A DNA stretch of 64,000 bases from Achromobacter sp. UMC71 (GCF_014170305.1 NZ_LZZT01000015.1:310001-374000); one strand, 5' to 3'; shown: positions 1-9,710, counted from the stretch's first letter. A program made the numbers and translations. Notes: generated from the letters alone by a model not told the origin.

Positions 1-1
1 G

Positions 2-136
2 ATGGAAGAATTGCGCGCCAGCGGCGTGGACACGGGCGGGCCGCCCTCGTTCAGTCAGGCGGACCGCAAGGCCTTCGCCAACCAGCTCGATACCCTGTTG
101 GCGCGCGTGGCGCGCCAAACCGCGCCCAAGGGCTGA
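2..136 (+). CDS. C-terminal fragment of an unidentified protein
   Basis: An open frame enters from the left edge and ends at a TGA at 134-136, giving about 44 residues with the tail [10 protein letters not shown]. The Met at 2-4 may be internal. The codon use is typical of the surrounding high-GC genes, so a real gene end is likely. There is too little sequence to assign a family. The upstream part lies outside the window. Confidence 0.5.
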   Translation: MEELRASGVDTGGPPSFSQADRKAFANQLDTLLARVARQTAPKG

Positions 137-167
137 GCGGACAACCGGGCTGCGCTGCCGGCCCGCA

Positions 168-335
168 TCAATAGAACGTGATGTACGCCTTGTAGATGAT
201 GGTGCCGATGGCCGTGATGAGGCCCACGCCCATCAGGCCCATGCCGATATTGCGGTCACGCAGTCCAAACCCGACCAGCATGAGCGCCACGCCGGTGACG
301 ATGATGATCAACATGGTGTTGGTGCTGGGATGCAT
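168..335 (-). CDS. Small inner-membrane protein, 55 aa
   Basis: The protein is very short, with two hydrophobic stretches (about residues 8-26 and 30-48) separated by a charged turn GLRDRN, so it probably forms a two-helix hairpin in the inner membrane. The start MHPSTNT is chosen because GGAGA lies about six bases upstream. A longer frame reaches 578 but has no good ribosome site and unusual composition upstream. No known function is recognised. It follows the tRNA-Val on the same strand but is separated from it by a terminator, so it is probably transcribed on its own. Confidence 0.6.
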   Translation of the reverse strand: MHPSTNTMLIIIVTGVALMLVGFGLRDRNIGMGLMGVGLITAIGTIIYKAYITFY

Positions 336-362
336 GACGGTCTCCGAAAGGCTGGGCTTTCC

Positions 363-408
363 GCCAGGGCTGTTGCCCTGGCCTGCCTGCCAAGGCTGCT
401 GCCTTGGC
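363..408. other. Two adjacent perfect hairpins upstream of the small membrane protein gene
   Basis: GCCAGGGC-TGTT-GCCCTGGC (363-382) is followed six bases later by GCCAAGG-CTGCTG-CCTTGGC (389-408). They lie in the presumed 5' leader of the gene that starts at 335. Neither has a T-run, so they are not simple terminators. They could be leader structure or a paired repeat. I see no gene in the rest of 336-568. Confidence 0.45.
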
Positions 409-567
409 CCACCTTCATCATAGGCAAAACCCGGCGCGACGACGCGCAATCGGGGCCGCACCGCTTGCGCGAGATCAATGAGTTGGGCTTTGTTGTCGCT
501 TCGGGCCCTAGCTCCATAGCCCTCCGTGGCCTTCAGCAGCTGCTTTGCTCTATCCCTGCCGGAAAAC

Positions 568-597
568 AAAAAAGCCAACCGCTAGGGTTGGCTTCAT
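568..597 (-). terminator. Intrinsic terminator of the tRNA-Val transcript
   Basis: On the minus strand, AGCCAACC-(loop)-GGTTGGCT is followed by a run of six T's. It lies about 120 bases downstream of the tRNA-Val gene, in the right orientation to end its transcript. Confidence 0.7.
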
Positions 598-716
598 TGC
601 TGTAGGCGGCCTTTGGCTACCTGTCTCGAATCGCAATCGCGCGCCTGTTGGCCTAATCGGCCGGGGCTTGGGTCTGGACCTGGGCCTAGGCCTGCGCCAT
701 GCTCTTCGAGGGTCTT

Positions 717-791
717 TGGTGGGTGGTACAAGTTTCGAACTTGTGACCCCTGCCGTGTGAAGGCAGTGCTCTACCACTGAGCTAACCACCC
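717..791 (-). tRNA. tRNA-Val (anticodon CAC)
   Basis: Read on the minus strand, the sequence folds as a standard cloverleaf. The acceptor stem is GGGTGGT/ACCACCC, the D-arm contains AGCTCAGTGGTAGAGC, and the anticodon stem CTGCC/GGCAG carries the loop TTCACAC, so the anticodon is CAC and reads GTG. The T-loop contains GTTCGAA, and the 3' CCA is encoded. A good promoter lies just upstream and a hairpin terminator downstream, so this is a single-gene tRNA unit. Confidence 0.95.
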
Positions 792-804
792 CGAAAGAGG
801 CGAA

Positions 805-834
805 ATATTAGCACGCTTTTTTGGATGTGTGCAA
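805..834 (-). promoter_or_regulatory. Sigma70-type promoter of tRNA-Val
   Basis: On the minus strand, a TTGCAC -35 (829-834) and a TAATAT -10 (805-810) are 18 bp apart, with the tRNA starting about 14 bases further on. Both elements are close to consensus. Confidence 0.7.
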
Positions 835-851
835 GCCGCCTCGGAAAATCT

Positions 852-1574
852 TCAGTTGGCCGCTGCCGGCGCGTCCATTTTGCGCCAGACGCATTCGCCG
901 CCGACCGACTTGTCCAGCGCGGCCAGGTAGGTTTCGTGCTCGGCCAATTCGGCATCGTTGGCCTTGAGCACCGGCAGACCCGAGGCATCGAACTTGGCCA
1001 GCACCACGCCGCCATTGGCGCCCTGGTTGTTGTCGTCGACATCGATCAGCAGCGCGTCCTGGCCGCGGGTCATGGCCAGCCAGACCTCGGCCAGCAGCTG
1101 CGAGTCGAGCAATGCGCCGTGCAGCGTACGGTGGGCGTTGGAAATGCCGAAGCGGTCGCACAGCGCGTCCAGCGAGTTGCGCTTGCCTGGGAATAGCGAG
1201 CGCGCGTGCAACAGCGAGTCGGTAATGGTGTCGCAGTATTCGGTGATGGCGCCGCGGCCGGTCTTGGCCAATTCCGCGTTGAAGAACTTCACGTCGAACG
1301 CGGCGTTGTGCGCAATCAGTTCGGCGCCCTGGATGAACTTGACGAATTCGTCGGCCACGTCGGCAAAGCGCGGCTTGTCGGACAGGAACTCGGTGGTCAA
1401 GCCGTGCACCGCCAATGCCTCGGGGTCGCTGTCGCGGTCCGGGTTCAGGTAGATGTGCAGGTTGTTGCCCGTGGACATCCGGTTGACCAGTTCGACGCAG
1501 CCGATTTCGACGATGCGGTGTCCCTGGGCCGGGTCCAGTCCGGTGGTTTCAGTGTCAAAGATGATCTGGCGCAT
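852..1574 (-). CDS. dnaQ: DNA polymerase III epsilon subunit (3'-5' proofreading exonuclease)
   Basis: This is the proofreading subunit of the replicative polymerase core; it removes mispaired 3' ends. The product is 240 aa, close to the 243 aa of E. coli. The DEDDh exonuclease motifs are clear: DTETTGL at residues 7-13 (Exo I), HNAAFD at 89-94 (Exo II), and His152 with LLD at 155-157 (Exo III). The C-terminal region should bind the alpha subunit. Start MRQIIFDTE is used because it places Exo I at the normal N-terminal position. The RND pump gene ends only four bases upstream on the same strand, so dnaQ may be read through from the efflux operon. Confidence 0.96.
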   Translation of the reverse strand: MRQIIFDTETTGLDPAQGHRIVEIGCVELVNRMSTGNNLHIYLNPDRDSDPEALAVHGLTTEFLSDKPRFADVADEFVKFIQGAELIAHNAAFDVKFFNAELAKTGRGAITEYCDTITDSLLHARSLFPGKRNSLDALCDRFGISNAHRTLHGALLDSQLLAEVWLAMTRGQDALLIDVDDNNQGANGGVVLAKFDASGLPVLKANDAELAEHETYLAALDKSVGGECVWRKMDAPAAAN

Positions 1575-1578
1575 AAAG

Positions 1579-4500
1579 CTATTCCGACGCATGGGCCGCA
1601 GGCGCCGGCGGCGTATGGGCATCCGGGCCATCCGGCTGGGCCGGGGGATGCGCTGCGCTGCCGGCGGGGCCGGGTTTCTGGCGTGCGGTGGCGATCAGGG
1701 TGTAGGCCACCGGCACGACGAACAAGGTCAGTAGTGTACCCAGCATCAGTCCGCCCACCAGGACCCAGCCGATCTGCTGGCGCGATTCGGCGCCGGCGCC
1801 CGACGACAGCGCCAGCGGCACGGTGCCCAGCACCATGGCCCCGGTGGTCATCAGGATCGGCCGCAGGCGTAGCACGCTGGCCTCGGTGACGGCCTCGAAC
1901 AGTTCCCTGCCCTCGTCGCGCAACTGGTTGGTGAATTCCACGATCAGGATGCCGTGCTTGGTGATCAGCCCCACCAGGGTGATCAGGCCGATCTGGCTGT
2001 AGATCGACAGCGTGCCGCCCGTCAGATACAGGGCCAGTAGCGCGCCAGTCATGGACAGCGGCACCGACAGCATGATGATGAAGGGGTTGCGCCAGCTTTC
2101 GAACTGCGCGGCCAGCACCAGGTAGATGAAAGCCAGCGCCATGGCGAACACCAGGTAGATGCTGCCGGACGAATCGCGGAATTCGCGCGACTGGCCGTCC
2201 AGGTCCGTCACCACCGTGTTGGGCAGGACATCGCGGGCCACCTGGTGCATGTGGGTCAGCACCTCGCCCAGCGCATAGCCCGGCGCCACCGCGGCGTCGA
2301 TCTTGACCGCGCGCAGGCGGTTGAAGTGGTTCAGCGACTGCGGCGACACGCCTTCGTGCACGCCCAGCAGGTTGTCCAGCTGCACCATGCTGCCATCGCG
2401 CGCCCGGATGTGGATGCCGGAAATGTCGGTGGGGTTGGCGCGGTCGCGCGGCGTCACCTGCACGATCACGTCGTACTGCTCGCCCTGGTCCTTGTAGCGC
2501 GTAACCTGGCGGCCGCCCAGCATCGATTCGAGCGTGCGGCCCACGGTATCCACGTTGGCGCCCACGTCCGCCATCTTGTCGCGGTCCACCCGCACCCGCA
2601 GTTCAGGCGTGTTCAGGCGCAGGTCGGTGTCCAGGTTCATCAGGCCGGGATACTTGCGCAGCTCGGTCAGGAATACCTCGGTCAGGCGGGCCAGCTCCGG
2701 GTAGGAAGCCTGGCTCATGATGATGAACTCCACCGGCTTGGAGCGCGCCGATTGCCCCAGCGACGGCGGATTGGTGGGGAACGCGCGCACGCCGGGCAGC
2801 GACGAGAACAGCGGCTGCAGTTCCTGCGTGATGGCCTGCTGCTTGCGGCTGCGCTCTTCCCAGGGCTTCAGGCGCAGGATGGCGGTGCCGTCCGTCACGG
2901 TGGGAAAGCCCACGGTCACCTGGCTGCCGCTGGCCTCGGGAATGCCAGCGTAGAACCCTTCGATGCCCTGCATGCTGTCCAGCGTGTAGTTCAGCGTGGC
3001 GCCTTCGGGCGCGCTGACAATGCCGAACACCACGCCGCGATCCTCGATGGGCGCCAGCTCGCTCTTGACTACCTTGAACAGCACCCCGCTGCCGGCCGCG
3101 ACGGCCACGCCGATGGCCACCACGAGCCAGCGGTGCCGCAGCGATGCGCCCAGCAGGCGGCGGTAGCCGCTGCTCATGGCATTGAGCCAGCCTTCGATCA
3201 GGTTGTACCAGCGGCTATGGCTGCTCTGGTGGCGCAGCAGCACCGAGCACATCATCGGCGTCAGCGTCAGGGCCACGAAGCCGGACACCAGCACCGCGCC
3301 GGCCAGCGCCAACGCGAACTCGATGAACAGCCGCCCCGTGCGGCCGGTGGCAAACGCCAGCGGCGCGTACACGGTCACCAAGGTCATGGTCATCGCCACC
3401 ACCGCGAAGCCGATCTCGCGCGATCCGCGCAGCGCGGCTTCCTTGCGCGGCATGCCGTCTTCGATATGGCGGAAGATGTTCTCCAGCACCACGATGGCGT
3501 CGTCCACCACCAGGCCGATGGCCAGCACCATGGCCAGCAGCGTCAACGTGTTGATGGAAAAGCCGAACAGGTACATCAATGCGCAGGCGCCCACCAGCGA
3601 CACCGGGATGGTGACGATGGGGATGATGCTGGCCCGCAGGTTGCGCAGGAAGAAGAAGATCACCAGCACCACCAGGATGATGGCTTCGCCGATGGTGTGG
3701 AACACCGAATCGATCGACCTCTCGATGAAGACCGACGAGTCGTAGGCGATGGTCAGCTTCATGCCCGCCGGCAGGTTTTCGTTCAGGCGCACGATCTCTT
3801 CGCGCGCCGCCTTGGACAATTCCAGCGGGTTGGCGGTGGATTGGCGGGTAATGCCGATATTGATGGCGGGCTTGCCATTGAAGCGCGACAGCACCCGGTC
3901 GTTGGCAGCGCCGATCTCGACCTTGGAAACGTCGCGCAGCCGCACCGGATAGCCCTTCACATTGGCGACAATGACGTTCTCGAATTGCGCCGGGGTCTGC
4001 AGGTCGGTGGACGAGACCACCGAGAATTCGCGGGCCCGCGATTCGATGCGGCCGGCGGGAATTTCCACGTTCTGGCTGCGCAGCGCGGTTTCGACGTCCT
4101 GCACGGTCAGGCCGTAGGCGGCGAGCTTGTCGCGGTCCACGTAGATGCGCATCGACGGCAGCCGTTCGCCGAAGACGCGCACTTCGGCCGCCCCCGGCAG
4201 CACCGACAGGCGCGTCTTGATGTAGCGGTTGATGTAGTCGGAGGTCTGAATGGCCGAGTACGAGCCGGACTCCACCGCGATGTAGATGATGGGCTGGGAG
4301 TCGGCCTCGACCTTGCCGATGATGGGTTCGTCGATTTCGTCGGGCAAAAAGCGCCGGGCGCGCGAGACCTTGTCGCGGACTTCGGCCGCCGCCGCGTCCG
4401 GGTTGCGCGACAGGTTGAACTTGATGTTGATCAGGCTGCGCTCGGAGCGGCTGCGCGACGTCATCACGTCCACGCCTTCGATACCGGCCAACTGGTCTTC

Positions 4501-4701
4501 CAGCGGCTTGGTGACCTGCGATTCGATCACCTCGGGAGAGGCGCCCTTGTAGGTGGTGTCTACCGACACGATGGGTTCATCGATCTTGGGATATTCGCGC
4601 ACCGACAGGCGGGAATACGAGATCAGGCCGATCAGGACGATGATCAGCGACAGCACCGACGCGAACACCGGCCGTTTGATACAGGTTTCGGAAATACGCA
4701 T
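1579..4701 (-). CDS. RND family efflux transporter, inner-membrane pump (HAE1/AcrB type)
   Basis: This is a 1040-aa proton-driven drug/solute exporter of the inner membrane. It starts MRISETCIKRPVFASV with the first transmembrane helix at about residues 10-29. A large periplasmic loop follows, then a helix bundle that includes GLVVDDAIVVLENI (about 395-410), which carries the paired Asp residues of TM4 used for proton relay. A second periplasmic loop and the C-terminal helices GLITLVGLITKHGILIVEF follow. It lies 33 bases downstream of its adaptor gene. No outer-membrane factor gene is in the window, so it probably shares one encoded elsewhere. The substrate cannot be read from sequence. Confidence 0.93.
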   Translation of the reverse strand: MRISETCIKRPVFASVLSLIIVLIGLISYSRLSVREYPKIDEPIVSVDTTYKGASPEVIESQVTKPLEDQLAGIEGVDVMTSRSRSERSLINIKFNLSRNPDAAAAEVRDKVSRARRFLPDEIDEPIIGKVEADSQPIIYIAVESGSYSAIQTSDYINRYIKTRLSVLPGAAEVRVFGERLPSMRIYVDRDKLAAYGLTVQDVETALRSQNVEIPAGRIESRAREFSVVSSTDLQTPAQFENVIVANVKGYPVRLRDVSKVEIGAANDRVLSRFNGKPAINIGITRQSTANPLELSKAAREEIVRLNENLPAGMKLTIAYDSSVFIERSIDSVFHTIGEAIILVVLVIFFFLRNLRASIIPIVTIPVSLVGACALMYLFGFSINTLTLLAMVLAIGLVVDDAIVVLENIFRHIEDGMPRKEAALRGSREIGFAVVAMTMTLVTVYAPLAFATGRTGRLFIEFALALAGAVLVSGFVALTLTPMMCSVLLRHQSSHSRWYNLIEGWLNAMSSGYRRLLGASLRHRWLVVAIGVAVAAGSGVLFKVVKSELAPIEDRGVVFGIVSAPEGATLNYTLDSMQGIEGFYAGIPEASGSQVTVGFPTVTDGTAILRLKPWEERSRKQQAITQELQPLFSSLPGVRAFPTNPPSLGQSARSKPVEFIIMSQASYPELARLTEVFLTELRKYPGLMNLDTDLRLNTPELRVRVDRDKMADVGANVDTVGRTLESMLGGRQVTRYKDQGEQYDVIVQVTPRDRANPTDISGIHIRARDGSMVQLDNLLGVHEGVSPQSLNHFNRLRAVKIDAAVAPGYALGEVLTHMHQVARDVLPNTVVTDLDGQSREFRDSSGSIYLVFAMALAFIYLVLAAQFESWRNPFIIMLSVPLSMTGALLALYLTGGTLSIYSQIGLITLVGLITKHGILIVEFTNQLRDEGRELFEAVTEASVLRLRPILMTTGAMVLGTVPLALSSGAGAESRQQIGWVLVGGLMLGTLLTLFVVPVAYTLIATARQKPGPAGSAAHPPAQPDGPDAHTPPAPAAHASE

Positions 4702-4734
4702 GGTGGGCCGCCGCTAACTGTAAAGAAATTGGCG

Positions 4735-5823
4735 TCACACGCCGTTATTCACGACCTGCACGGCGCCGCCGTCGGTCACGCGTTGCAGGCCCGACACCAC
4801 CAGGTGGTCGCCCGCCGCCACGCCGGTCAGGATCTCGACGCGGCCCTCGCGGCGTTCGCCGATGGTGACTTCCCGGCGCTCGGCCACGCCGTCCTTAACC
4901 CGGTAGACGTATTGCGTTTCGCCGGAAGGCGACAGCGCGGCCTCGGGCGCGACCAGCGCCTTGTCCTGGTTGAACATCAGCTGCACGCGGGCGAACATGC
5001 CCGGCCGCAGCACCGAATCCTGGTTGGCCACGGTGGCGCGCAGCAGGATCGAGCGGCCGCCCGCGTCGACCAGCGGGCTGACGGCGTACACCAGGCCCTG
5101 GCGTTCCTGGCCGGGCAACGCGTCCAGGCGCAGCGTCAGCTGCTGGCCCACGCCCACCTTGCTCAGATACATTTCCGGCACGCGGAAATCGACCTTGAGC
5201 GGATCGATGGCCTCGAGCGGCGCCAGGTCCTGGCCCTGGTTGACGTAGTCGCCCACCGACACGCTGCGCAGGCCGGCAAAGCCGGCGAACGGCGCGGTGA
5301 TGGTCATTTTGTCCAGGCGCGCCTGGGCCAGCGCCACGGCGGCTTCCTGCACCTTGAGCGTGCTGGCCGATTCATCGCGTGCCTGCTGGCTGACGAAGCC
5401 CTTGCCCTGCAGGGCCACGGCCCGGCGGTAGTGGCTCTGCGCCAGTGTCAGGTTGGCGCGGGCCTGGGCCAGTTCGGCCCGCGGCACCGAATCGTCCAGG
5501 CGGACCAGGGGCTGGCCACGCTTGACCGGCTGGCCTTCCTTGAAATCGATGGACTGGATGCGCCCGGCCACCTCGGGACGCAGCACCACGGCTTCGTCCG
5601 AGCGCAGGCTGCCCACGGCCGACAGGCCCCGGGCAAACGGAATCTCAGTGACAGCGGCGACTTCGACCCGGACGGGCGCGGCCTTGGGCGCCGGCTTGGC
5701 GCTGGCCGCGGCTTTGGGCGCGTCGACGGCCGCCGGCGCAAGCCAGCGCGGCACGAATACGCCAAGAGCGGCCCCCGCGGCCAACCCGGCCGCGACGGCG
5801 GCCATCAATACAGCTTTTTTCAT
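4735..5823 (-). CDS. RND efflux periplasmic adaptor (membrane fusion protein)
   Basis: A 362-aa HlyD/AcrA-type adaptor. It links the inner-membrane pump encoded next to it to an outer-membrane channel. Start MKKAVLMAAVAAG gives an N-terminal signal anchor. The lipoyl/barrel-sandwich halves flank a helical hairpin (about residues 110-170, with the LAQARANLTLAQSHY segment), followed by the beta-barrel and the membrane-proximal domain (RREVTIGERREGRVEILTG). There is no lipobox Cys, so it is anchored by its N-terminal helix rather than by lipid. It is the first gene of a likely adaptor-pump(-dnaQ) transcript. Confidence 0.9.
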   Translation of the reverse strand: MKKAVLMAAVAAGLAAGAALGVFVPRWLAPAAVDAPKAAASAKPAPKAAPVRVEVAAVTEIPFARGLSAVGSLRSDEAVVLRPEVAGRIQSIDFKEGQPVKRGQPLVRLDDSVPRAELAQARANLTLAQSHYRRAVALQGKGFVSQQARDESASTLKVQEAAVALAQARLDKMTITAPFAGFAGLRSVSVGDYVNQGQDLAPLEAIDPLKVDFRVPEMYLSKVGVGQQLTLRLDALPGQERQGLVYAVSPLVDAGGRSILLRATVANQDSVLRPGMFARVQLMFNQDKALVAPEAALSPSGETQYVYRVKDGVAERREVTIGERREGRVEILTGVAAGDHLVVSGLQRVTDGGAVQVVNNGV

Positions 5824-5913
5824 GCGTGAATGTGGCGGTATCGCGGCGCGCGCCACGCATGCCCCGCTGGGGCGGCGCCGCTGGATCTGGAATAAGGCTT
5901 GGCACTGTAGCAC

Positions 5914-5940
5914 CCGGATTTACATACTGGAACAATCCGG
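5914..5940. promoter_or_regulatory. Inverted repeat upstream of the efflux operon
   Basis: CCGGATT-N13-AATCCGG is a perfect 7-bp-arm inverted repeat, about 90 bases upstream of the adaptor start. It is the size and shape of a repressor operator such as a TetR-family site. No regulator gene is adjacent, so the binding protein is unknown. Confidence 0.35.
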
Positions 5941-6022
5941 TAGCGCACTGAAAGCACTAAAACGCCCGACCCAGGGTATATCCCGATGCGGCGCGGCGGC
6001 CGCCCGCCCCCATTGCGGCCGA

Positions 6023-6484
6023 TCAAGAGCGCTTGATGGACTCCACGCCCAGGTTGGCCAGCTGGTCGGCACGCTCGTTGCCAGGATCGCCCGCGTGGCC
6101 GCGGACCCAGCGCCAGGACACGGTATGGCGGCGCACCTGCTCGTCCAGCGCCTGCCACAGCTCGGCGTTCTTGACAGGCTTCTTGTCGGCGGTCATCCAG
6201 CCGCGCCGCTTCCAGTTGGCCAGCCATTCGGTCATGCCCTTCATGACGTACTGGGAGTCGGTGTGGATGGTGACCGAGCACGAGCGTTTCAGCGCCCGCA
6301 GCCCCTCGATGACGGCCAGCAATTCCATGCGGTTGTTGGTGGTCTGGGCCTCGCCGCCATGCATTGTCTTTTCGTGCGCGCCGGCGCGCATCAGCACCCC
6401 CCAGCCGCCGGGACCGGGATTGCCCTTGCAGGCCCCGTCGGTCCACATTTCCACTTTCTGGTCGTTCGCGTTGTTGTCCTGCAT
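6023..6484 (-). CDS. rnhA: Ribonuclease HI
   Basis: Cleaves the RNA strand of RNA:DNA hybrids such as R-loops and primers. The 153-aa length matches E. coli (155). The metal-binding and catalytic residues are present: Asp16 in WTDGACKGN, Glu54 in NNRMELL, Asp76 in HTDSQYV, His130 and Asp140 in the [12 protein letters not shown] segment. Start MQDNNAND is chosen because it fits the family length; an in-frame longer frame belongs to the upstream methyltransferase region. The gene follows the methyltransferase gene on the same strand, 26 bases apart, a common beta-proteobacterial gloB/methyltransferase/rnhA arrangement. Confidence 0.95.
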   Translation of the reverse strand: MQDNNANDQKVEMWTDGACKGNPGPGGWGVLMRAGAHEKTMHGGEAQTTNNRMELLAVIEGLRALKRSCSVTIHTDSQYVMKGMTEWLANWKRRGWMTADKKPVKNAELWQALDEQVRRHTVSWRWVRGHAGDPGNERADQLANLGVESIKRS

Positions 6485-6510
6485 GGTGCTGCTTGGTTGT
6501 CCTTGTACTG

Positions 6511-7314
6511 TCACAGAGAATCCGGCCGGCCGCGCGAGGCGCGGTCGAAACCGCCGTCCGCCTGGCGGTTGACCACCACCGACGCCGCGCGGGCGCGCTT
6601 GGGCTTGGTCTTCCAGGCCGGACCGATGATACGCATGCCGGCCACGCGCTTGACGGCCGACACGAGATAAACCGCGCCGCCCAGGCTCCACCAACGGGCG
6701 CCGGCGGACTCCAGGAAGCCCCAGCGCTGCAGCCATTTTTCGCTGCGGCAGGCCGGTGCATAGCAGCCGAAATGGCTTTGCTCGACTTCCAGCGACAGCA
6801 GCTTGAACCAGTCTTTCAGGCGCGGCAGCGACACCTGGGACGACGGCGGCTGCGGCAGCCAGGGCTCCATGCCGGGCATGCGCGTGCGCGCCCCCCACAT
6901 GCTCCAGGGGTTGAAGCCGGAGATCACCACCCGCCCCTCGGGCACCAGCACGCGCTCGACTTCGCGCAGCACGTTATGCGGCTCGGCGGCGCATTCGAAG
7001 GCGTGCGGCAAGATCAGGAGGTCGACGCTCTGGGATTCGAACGGCAGGGCCTCGGGCTGGGCCAACACCACCCGCGACTGCCAGCCCGTGGTGCTTTCGG
7101 GCGATGGGGTCTCGGTGCCGACGTAGCCCTTGAAGGGCATGCGGTTGGCGCGCAGCAGGTTCATGTCGGCCAGGCCGACCTGCCAGGCGTAATATCCAAA
7201 CACGTCCGCCACGGCCGCGTCGAACTGCGCGCGTTCCCAGGCCAGGGCGTATTGCCCTGGCGGCGTCTGGAACCATTCAGCCAGTTCTACAATCGGCGCA
7301 GTCTCTTCTGCCAC
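6511..7314 (-). CDS. SAM-dependent methyltransferase (Methyltransf_11 type)
   Basis: A 267-aa class I methyltransferase. The post-I region is visible as [17 protein letters not shown] (about residues 92-108), followed by [25 protein letters not shown], the usual strand-5/helix arrangement of the Methyltransf_11 family. The glycine-rich SAM motif near the N-terminus is weak. The gene is divergent from gloB with only 20 bases between the starts, and precedes rnhA. Its substrate is not known from sequence; neighbours of this type sit between rnhA and gloB in many proteobacteria. Confidence 0.8.
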   Translation of the reverse strand: MAEETAPIVELAEWFQTPPGQYALAWERAQFDAAVADVFGYYAWQVGLADMNLLRANRMPFKGYVGTETPSPESTTGWQSRVVLAQPEALPFESQSVDLLILPHAFECAAEPHNVLREVERVLVPEGRVVISGFNPWSMWGARTRMPGMEPWLPQPPSSQVSLPRLKDWFKLLSLEVEQSHFGCYAPACRSEKWLQRWGFLESAGARWWSLGGAVYLVSAVKRVAGMRIIGPAWKTKPKRARAASVVVNRQADGGFDRASRGRPDSL

Positions 7315-7334
7315 GTCTTATTCCTTCGAATCTC

Positions 7335-8156
7335 ATGCAAGCCTTGACCGCCCCCGCAGGCGGCCGCGAAAGCACTGCCGCGGTCTTGCCTTTGCCCGCC
7401 TTCACCGACAACTATATCTGGGCCATCGTGCGCGGTGACCAGGCCGCCGTGGTCGACCCCGGCGAAGCCGGCCCCGTGCTGCAATGGCTGGCCCGCGAAG
7501 GCCTGAAGCTGCGCGCCATTCTACTCACGCACCACCATGGCGACCATGTGGGAGGCGTCCTGGAATTGTCCCGCATCGGCGATCTCACCGTATATGGCCC
7601 GGCCCGCGAAAAGCTGCCGCGCTGCGATGTGCCGCTGACCGAGGGCGACCGGGTGACCCTGCCCGAGCTCGACCTGGACCTGACCGTGCTGGACGTGCCG
7701 GGCCACACGGCCGGCCACATCGCGTATGTCGGCCGGGCGGCGGGAAAACAGCCTGTCCTGTTCTGTGGGGACACATTGTTTGCCGGGGGGTGTGGCCGGC
7801 TTTTCGAGGGAACTCCCGCGCAAATGCATGATTCCCTGGAAAAATTTTCTGTTTTACCGCCAGATACACAGGTTTTTTGCGCACACGAGTACACTCTAGC
7901 GAACTTGCGCTGGGCCATGGCAGTCGAACCCGCCAACCGCACCCTGCAACAGTGGTATCAGCGGGCCCAGCAATTACGCGCAGAAGGTCATCCCACGCTT
8001 CCGTCGACCATCGGTCAGGAATGCGCGACCAACCCGTTTTTGCGTACGCAGCAAGCCGACGTCGTCCGCGCCGCAGGTAACTGGGCCGGCCGCGACCAAA
8101 CTACGCCGGTAGAGGTTTTTGCCTCCCTTCGTGAATGGAAGAACGATTTCAAGTGA
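7335..8156 (+). CDS. gloB: Hydroxyacylglutathione hydrolase (glyoxalase II)
   Basis: Second enzyme of methylglyoxal detoxification: it hydrolyses S-lactoylglutathione to D-lactate and glutathione. The protein is 273 aa. The metallo-beta-lactamase zinc motif THHHGDHVGG lies at residues 65-74. Further metal ligands appear in DVPGHTAGHIAYVG, in FCGDTLFAGGCGRLFEGT and in FCAHEYTLANLRWA. The C-terminal HAGH domain ends in VEVFASLREWKNDFK. The start gives an N-terminal extension of about 15 residues over the E. coli enzyme; the conserved core begins near LPAFTDNYIW. Confidence 0.95.
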   Translation: MQALTAPAGGRESTAAVLPLPAFTDNYIWAIVRGDQAAVVDPGEAGPVLQWLAREGLKLRAILLTHHHGDHVGGVLELSRIGDLTVYGPAREKLPRCDVPLTEGDRVTLPELDLDLTVLDVPGHTAGHIAYVGRAAGKQPVLFCGDTLFAGGCGRLFEGTPAQMHDSLEKFSVLPPDTQVFCAHEYTLANLRWAMAVEPANRTLQQWYQRAQQLRAEGHPTLPSTIGQECATNPFLRTQQADVVRAAGNWAGRDQTTPVEVFASLREWKNDFK

Positions 8157-8163
8157 CCGCCCG

Positions 8164-9579
8164 ATGAATCTATCCCGACTCCTTCTGCCGCTTCTGCTGG
8201 CAGTCCTCGCCGGTTGCGCAGGAACCAAGTCCCCCGACAGCAAGAATCTCACCACCAACTCCCAAGGGCGCTACATCGCCCGCGACACGTCCCGCACGGT
8301 TGACCTGACCAACCCGCCGGCCGACGCCTGGGACCGCATCCGCCGCGGCTTCGCCATCCCCAACCTGAACACCGACCTCTCGCAGCAGTGGACCGACTAT
8401 TACGCGTCCCACCCCGAGGCGGTGCAGCGCATGGCCGAGCGCGCCGGCAAGTACCTGTATTTCATCGTCGACGAAATCAACCGCCGCGGCCTGCCGACCG
8501 AGCTGGCGCTGCTGCCCTTCGTCGAGAGCGCCTACAACCCCACGGCCCTGTCGCGCGCCCAGGCTTCCGGCCTGTGGCAGTTCGTGCCGGCCACCGGCCA
8601 GCACTTCAACCTGAAGCAAGACTGGTGGCGCGACGAACGCCGCGATCCCATCGCCTCGACCAACGCGGCGCTGGACTACCTGGAAAAGCTGTTTGAAATG
8701 CAGGGCGACTGGTACCTGGCCCTGGCCTCGTACAACTGGGGCGAAGGCTCGGTGCAGCGCGCCATGGCCAAGAACGAGGCCGCCGGCCAGCCCACGGACT
8801 ACCTGTCCCTGAACATGCCGGACGAGACCCGCAACTACGTTCCCAAGCTGCAGGCCATCAAGAACATCATCGCCGATCCGCAGCGCTATGCGGTCGCGCT
8901 GCCCCCGGTGGGCAACACCCCGTACTTCGTGACGGTGCGAAAGAACAGCGACATCGACCTGGAAATCGCCGCCAAGCTGGCCGAAATGCCGCTGGACGAA
9001 TTCAAGGCCCTGAACCCGTCGTTCAACCGCCCCGTCATCCGCGGCGACCACGGCCCCACGCTGCTGCTGCCGGCCGACCGCGTCGAGATCTTCAACGCCA
9101 ACCTGACCAACTACAAGGGCGACCTGAGCGCCTGGAAGGTCTACCCTACGCGCCGCGGCGAATCCTATGCCTCGATCGCCAAGCGTTTCGGCGTGACCGA
9201 AGCCAAGCTGCGCGAAACCAACGACATCAGCTCGCGCCAGAAGGTGGCCTCGGGCCAGTCGCTGCTGGTGCCGGGTGATCCGGGCGCAGGCGGCGTGCAA
9301 CTGGCCTCGCTGGCCGCCCCGGTGGGCGCGCTGGACTCGGCCCCCGTTTCCAGCAAGACGCCGGCGCCGCGCGGCAAGGCCAGCGCCCCCGCCGCGCGCG
9401 GCGCGTCGGCCCGCCCCAACGTGCGCACCCACAAGGTCCGCCAGGGCGACACCCTGTTCTCGCTGGCCAAGCAATACGGCACGTCGGTGGATGCGCTGCG
9501 CGCCCTGAACAACCTGAAGGGCAACGCGCTGAAGGTCGGCGCCCAACTGCGCGTGCCGGGCACCAACGCCCGCGGCTAA
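8164..9579 (+). CDS. mltD: Membrane-bound lytic murein transglycosylase D, lipoprotein
   Basis: Cleaves peptidoglycan glycan strands with formation of 1,6-anhydro-muramic ends. The 471-aa protein begins with a lipoprotein signal ending in the lipobox LAGC (Cys18). The SLT catalytic domain covers about residues 90-240, with the catalytic Glu in [12 protein letters not shown], the [11 protein letters not shown] motif and [11 protein letters not shown]. Two LysM cell-wall-binding domains follow (around 330-375 and 425-470, the second with [14 protein letters not shown]), separated by an Ala/Pro-rich linker. It begins eight bases after gloB, so the two are likely co-transcribed. Confidence 0.93.
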   Translation: MNLSRLLLPLLLAVLAGCAGTKSPDSKNLTTNSQGRYIARDTSRTVDLTNPPADAWDRIRRGFAIPNLNTDLSQQWTDYYASHPEAVQRMAERAGKYLYFIVDEINRRGLPTELALLPFVESAYNPTALSRAQASGLWQFVPATGQHFNLKQDWWRDERRDPIASTNAALDYLEKLFEMQGDWYLALASYNWGEGSVQRAMAKNEAAGQPTDYLSLNMPDETRNYVPKLQAIKNIIADPQRYAVALPPVGNTPYFVTVRKNSDIDLEIAAKLAEMPLDEFKALNPSFNRPVIRGDHGPTLLLPADRVEIFNANLTNYKGDLSAWKVYPTRRGESYASIAKRFGVTEAKLRETNDISSRQKVASGQSLLVPGDPGAGGVQLASLAAPVGALDSAPVSSKTPAPRGKASAPAARGASARPNVRTHKVRQGDTLFSLAKQYGTSVDALRALNNLKGNALKVGAQLRVPGTNARG

Positions 9580-9614
9580 GGCCGCAGGCGCCTCGCCGCT
9601 TCCCACGCCATATC

Positions 9615-9645
9615 GCGGCGCCCGCCAGGGCGCCGCTCTGTTTTG
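9615..9645 (+). terminator. Terminator-like hairpin after mltD
   Basis: GCGGCGCC-CGCCAG-GGCGCCGC (9615-9636) is followed by TCTGTTTTG. The stem is strong but the T-run is interrupted, so termination is likely but perhaps not complete before fabI. Confidence 0.55.
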
Positions 9646-9710
9646 TCCGCGAGGCCGCCAAACTCCTTAAAATAGGCGGTCTCCAGAAGGAAAAATCAAA
9701 GGAACCACAC

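Noticed and set aside
717-791. tRNA-Val as the attachment site of the prophage
   Set aside because: The prophage is more than 56 kb away, and no phage genes or repeated tRNA end lie near the tRNA.
2245-5829. A very long plus-strand open frame (about 1190 codons) opposite the RND pump and adaptor genes
   Set aside because: It is a GC-rich shadow, with His/Gln/Arg-rich low-complexity translation and no domain; the minus-strand genes are clear families.
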